Source of the DNA: an uncultured Flammeovirgaceae bacterium
GTDB lineage: Bacteria > Bacteroidota > Bacteroidia > Cytophagales > Cyclobacteriaceae
Length of the DNA: 64,000 nucleotides
Reading direction: 5' to 3'
Assembly: GCA_937883755.1 (NCBI GenBank)
Contig: CAKZYA010000025.1
Span: 62,001 to 126,000 of the forward strand
Part shown: positions 63,141 to 64,000 of the stretch, piece after piece
How positions within the stretch are numbered: the stretch's first letter is position 1
Layout: every line of letters begins with the position of its first letter
The notes under the pieces: generated by a model
Databases searched by the model: none
Told to the model about the DNA's origin: nothing
Seen by the model: the letters and a program-made list of their open reading frames with translations, nothing else
Position numbers and translations under genes: made by a program

Positions 63141-63329
63141 ATGACGACAATAAACAACATTACCCCAGCTTCATTATTTGTAGATCGCGAAAATGCTACT
63201 ATTCCTTATAGTGCTGCTACCCTTGAACTGAATCAACGTATTGCCCGAGGCACTACTCCATTTTCAGAAATGGGTCGCGGTAAATTTCGCAAATTATTTA
63301 ATCGCCACACCACTGCTTTCCGGCGATGA
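63141..63329 (+). CDS. Small cationic protein, 62 residues
   Basis: ATG after an AT-rich leader with no Shine-Dalgarno. The N-terminal 40 residues are polar and helical (SAATLELNQRIARG). Residues 46-62 (RGKFRKLFNRHTTAFRR) hold eight basic residues out of 17, so binding of nucleic acid or a membrane surface is possible. It has its own promoter-like site and a strong terminator, which together argue that it is a real gene. No family recognised. Confidence 0.6.
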   Translation: MTTINNITPASLFVDRENATIPYSAATLELNQRIARGTTPFSEMGRGKFRKLFNRHTTAFRR

Positions 63330-63372
63330 TAAGAAAAGTAAAAACAACATTAATCCAACCTCTCACAACATG

Positions 63373-63400
63373 GCCGCTTACTGAGCGGCTTTTGTTTTTT
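63373..63400 (+). terminator. Terminator of the 62-residue gene
   Basis: Stem GCCGCT/AGCGGC with a 5-base loop (TACTG), followed by TTTTGTTTTTT. A related sequence without the hairpin (AACATGGCAGCTTTTGTTTTTT) lies at 63485-63506. Confidence 0.85.
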
Positions 63401-63420
63401 ATTGCCTCCTAATTTAACAC

Positions 63421-63475
63421 TAGTGCTCGTTTTTAACGAGTGCGGGTATTAGTAAAAGTTAATAGTCGTAAACGC
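63421..63475. repeat. Palindromic dispersed repeat, copy 2
   Basis: Stem GTGCTCGTT/AACGAGTGC with loop TTT at 63423-63443, preceded by CTA like the copy at 18151 and followed by GGGTATTA and a decayed second element. In comparison with copy 1, C-G becomes T-A style changes in both arms (CGCGTT/AACGCG against CTCGTT/AACGAG), so pairing is kept. Confidence 0.55.
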
Positions 63476-63623
63476 ATCTTAGCTAACATGGCAGCTTTTG
63501 TTTTTTAGTACCAAAAGTAGTAGTATGACTACTGAGTTTTTAACAAAAAAACACCTGTAAGAAAGGGCTTCGAATCTTTGGGTATATTTATAAAGAGAAT
63601 ATCACAATCGAGAGACATAACGT

Positions 63624-64000
63624 ATGAAAAACGTAGCTGCGACTCTATTCTTTGTTGCTTTTTGCCTATTAGGCTGCCAATCTAGTGAACCAGATATGAA
63701 TTTAGAAAACTTCAAGTACGAAACTACTGCCGTTCTGGTATTGGATGAACTAGGAGCTGATGAGATTCCCAAAGAAATTGGGCAGTTAACCCATGCCGAA
63801 AGTATTATTATTCACGCAACCCGCCCCGAAGGTGAGTTTCAATTTTATCCGCCTGTATCATGGTATGAGCGACGAGAACTAAAACCACCTTTCCGAACCC
63901 TACCAATCCGAACCCTACCAAAAGAGATTGGACAACTTAAAAACCTAAAGTCACTGAGCTTAGTAAATCTGGATATTCACGAACTTCCAACTACTTTCAG
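63624..64000 (+). CDS. Leucine-rich-repeat lipoprotein, N-terminal part (3' end outside window)
   Basis: 125 residues are visible and the frame is still open at the window end. Lipoprotein signal MKNVAATLFFVAFCLLGC, Cys18. Then VLDELGADEIPKEIGQLTHAESIIIHA, and at the end TLPKEIGQLKNLKSLSLVNLDIHELPTTF: leucine-rich repeats of the LPxxIGxLxxLxxL type common in Bacteroidota. A 15-base tandem duplication (63892-63906 and 63907-63921) doubles five residues (RTLP plus one). Likely a surface binding protein. Confidence 0.8.
   Translation, partial: MKNVAATLFFVAFCLLGCQSSEPDMNLENFKYETTAVLVLDELGADEIPKEIGQLTHAESIIIHATRPEGEFQFYPPVSWYERRELKPPFRTLPIRTLPKEIGQLKNLKSLSLVNLDIHELPTTF
63892..63921 (+). repeat. 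15-bp perfect tandem duplication inside the LRR gene
   Basis: TCCGAACCCTACCAA occurs twice in direct succession, keeps the frame and adds five residues. Confidence 0.9.

Overview
The window reads as a chromosomal segment of a member of the phylum Bacteroidota, most likely order Cytophagales. The sequence evidence is three SusC/SusD outer-membrane uptake pairs, a type IX secretion (T9SS) C-terminal sorting domain, an ECF sigma/anti-sigma/DUF4252 operon, lipoproteins with acidic residues right after the lipobox Cys, a TTG/TAnnTTTG promoter typical of the phylum, and almost no Shine-Dalgarno sequences. The genus cannot be fixed from this alone. No rRNA, tRNA, CRISPR array, prophage or intact insertion sequence was seen.

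Layout. 1-2.8 kb: end of a histone-deacetylase-family gene, a small membrane protein, a rhomboid protease, a stub T9SS protein, a decayed lipoprotein gene and a single-domain response regulator. 3.1-6.7 kb: a secreted FAD-dependent oxidoreductase between two paralogous secreted proteins. 6.9-10.4 kb: class-III aminotransferase, histidine kinase, membrane-anchored J-domain protein. 10.5-11.5 kb: VapBC toxin-antitoxin and a small orphan. 11.5-14.9 kb: the conserved but poorly understood operon of circularly permuted ATP-grasp, alpha-E and transglutaminase-like proteins. 15.1-20.4 kb: a FtsX/MacB-type permease, a sulfotransferase-like protein and envelope proteins. 20.5-24.5 kb: sigma factor, anti-sigma factor, two DUF4252 proteins, then an ABC-2 exporter. 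24.5-34.8 kb: mixed metabolic and envelope genes, including an arsenosugar-type glycosyltransferase, DUF547, two PPK2 kinases in tandem, an Omp85-type barrel, TadA, a glycosidase-like protein and a cytochrome c/copper monooxygenase fusion.

34.8-51.8 kb is the dominant block: three consecutive SusC/SusD modules, all on the minus strand, two of them ending in a small lipoprotein. No hydrolase, sulfatase or regulator lies among them, so they look like stand-alone TonB-dependent uptake systems and not a complete polysaccharide utilisation locus. 52.3-62.9 kb: DUF427, a large FAD/Fe-S oxidase, a YdcZ-type transporter, a transglutaminase-like protein, an aldehyde dehydrogenase, an envelope protein, a second FtsX-type permease and an unrecognised protein. 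The end holds a 62-residue cationic small protein behind a sigma-54-like promoter, and the start of a leucine-rich-repeat lipoprotein.

Non-coding structure is unusually informative. It includes a dispersed AACAC-type repeat, one copy of which overlaps the TTG start of an ABC ATPase; a palindromic repeat present twice with compensatory base changes; a MITE-like element with 11-bp terminal inverted repeats; a perfect 28-bp palindrome behind a SusD operon; and paired hairpins in a susC leader. I did not find a clearly new multi-gene system. The best leads are the sigma-54-like small-protein gene, the heme/copper monooxygenase fusion, the propeller-FAD-propeller locus and the repeat families.
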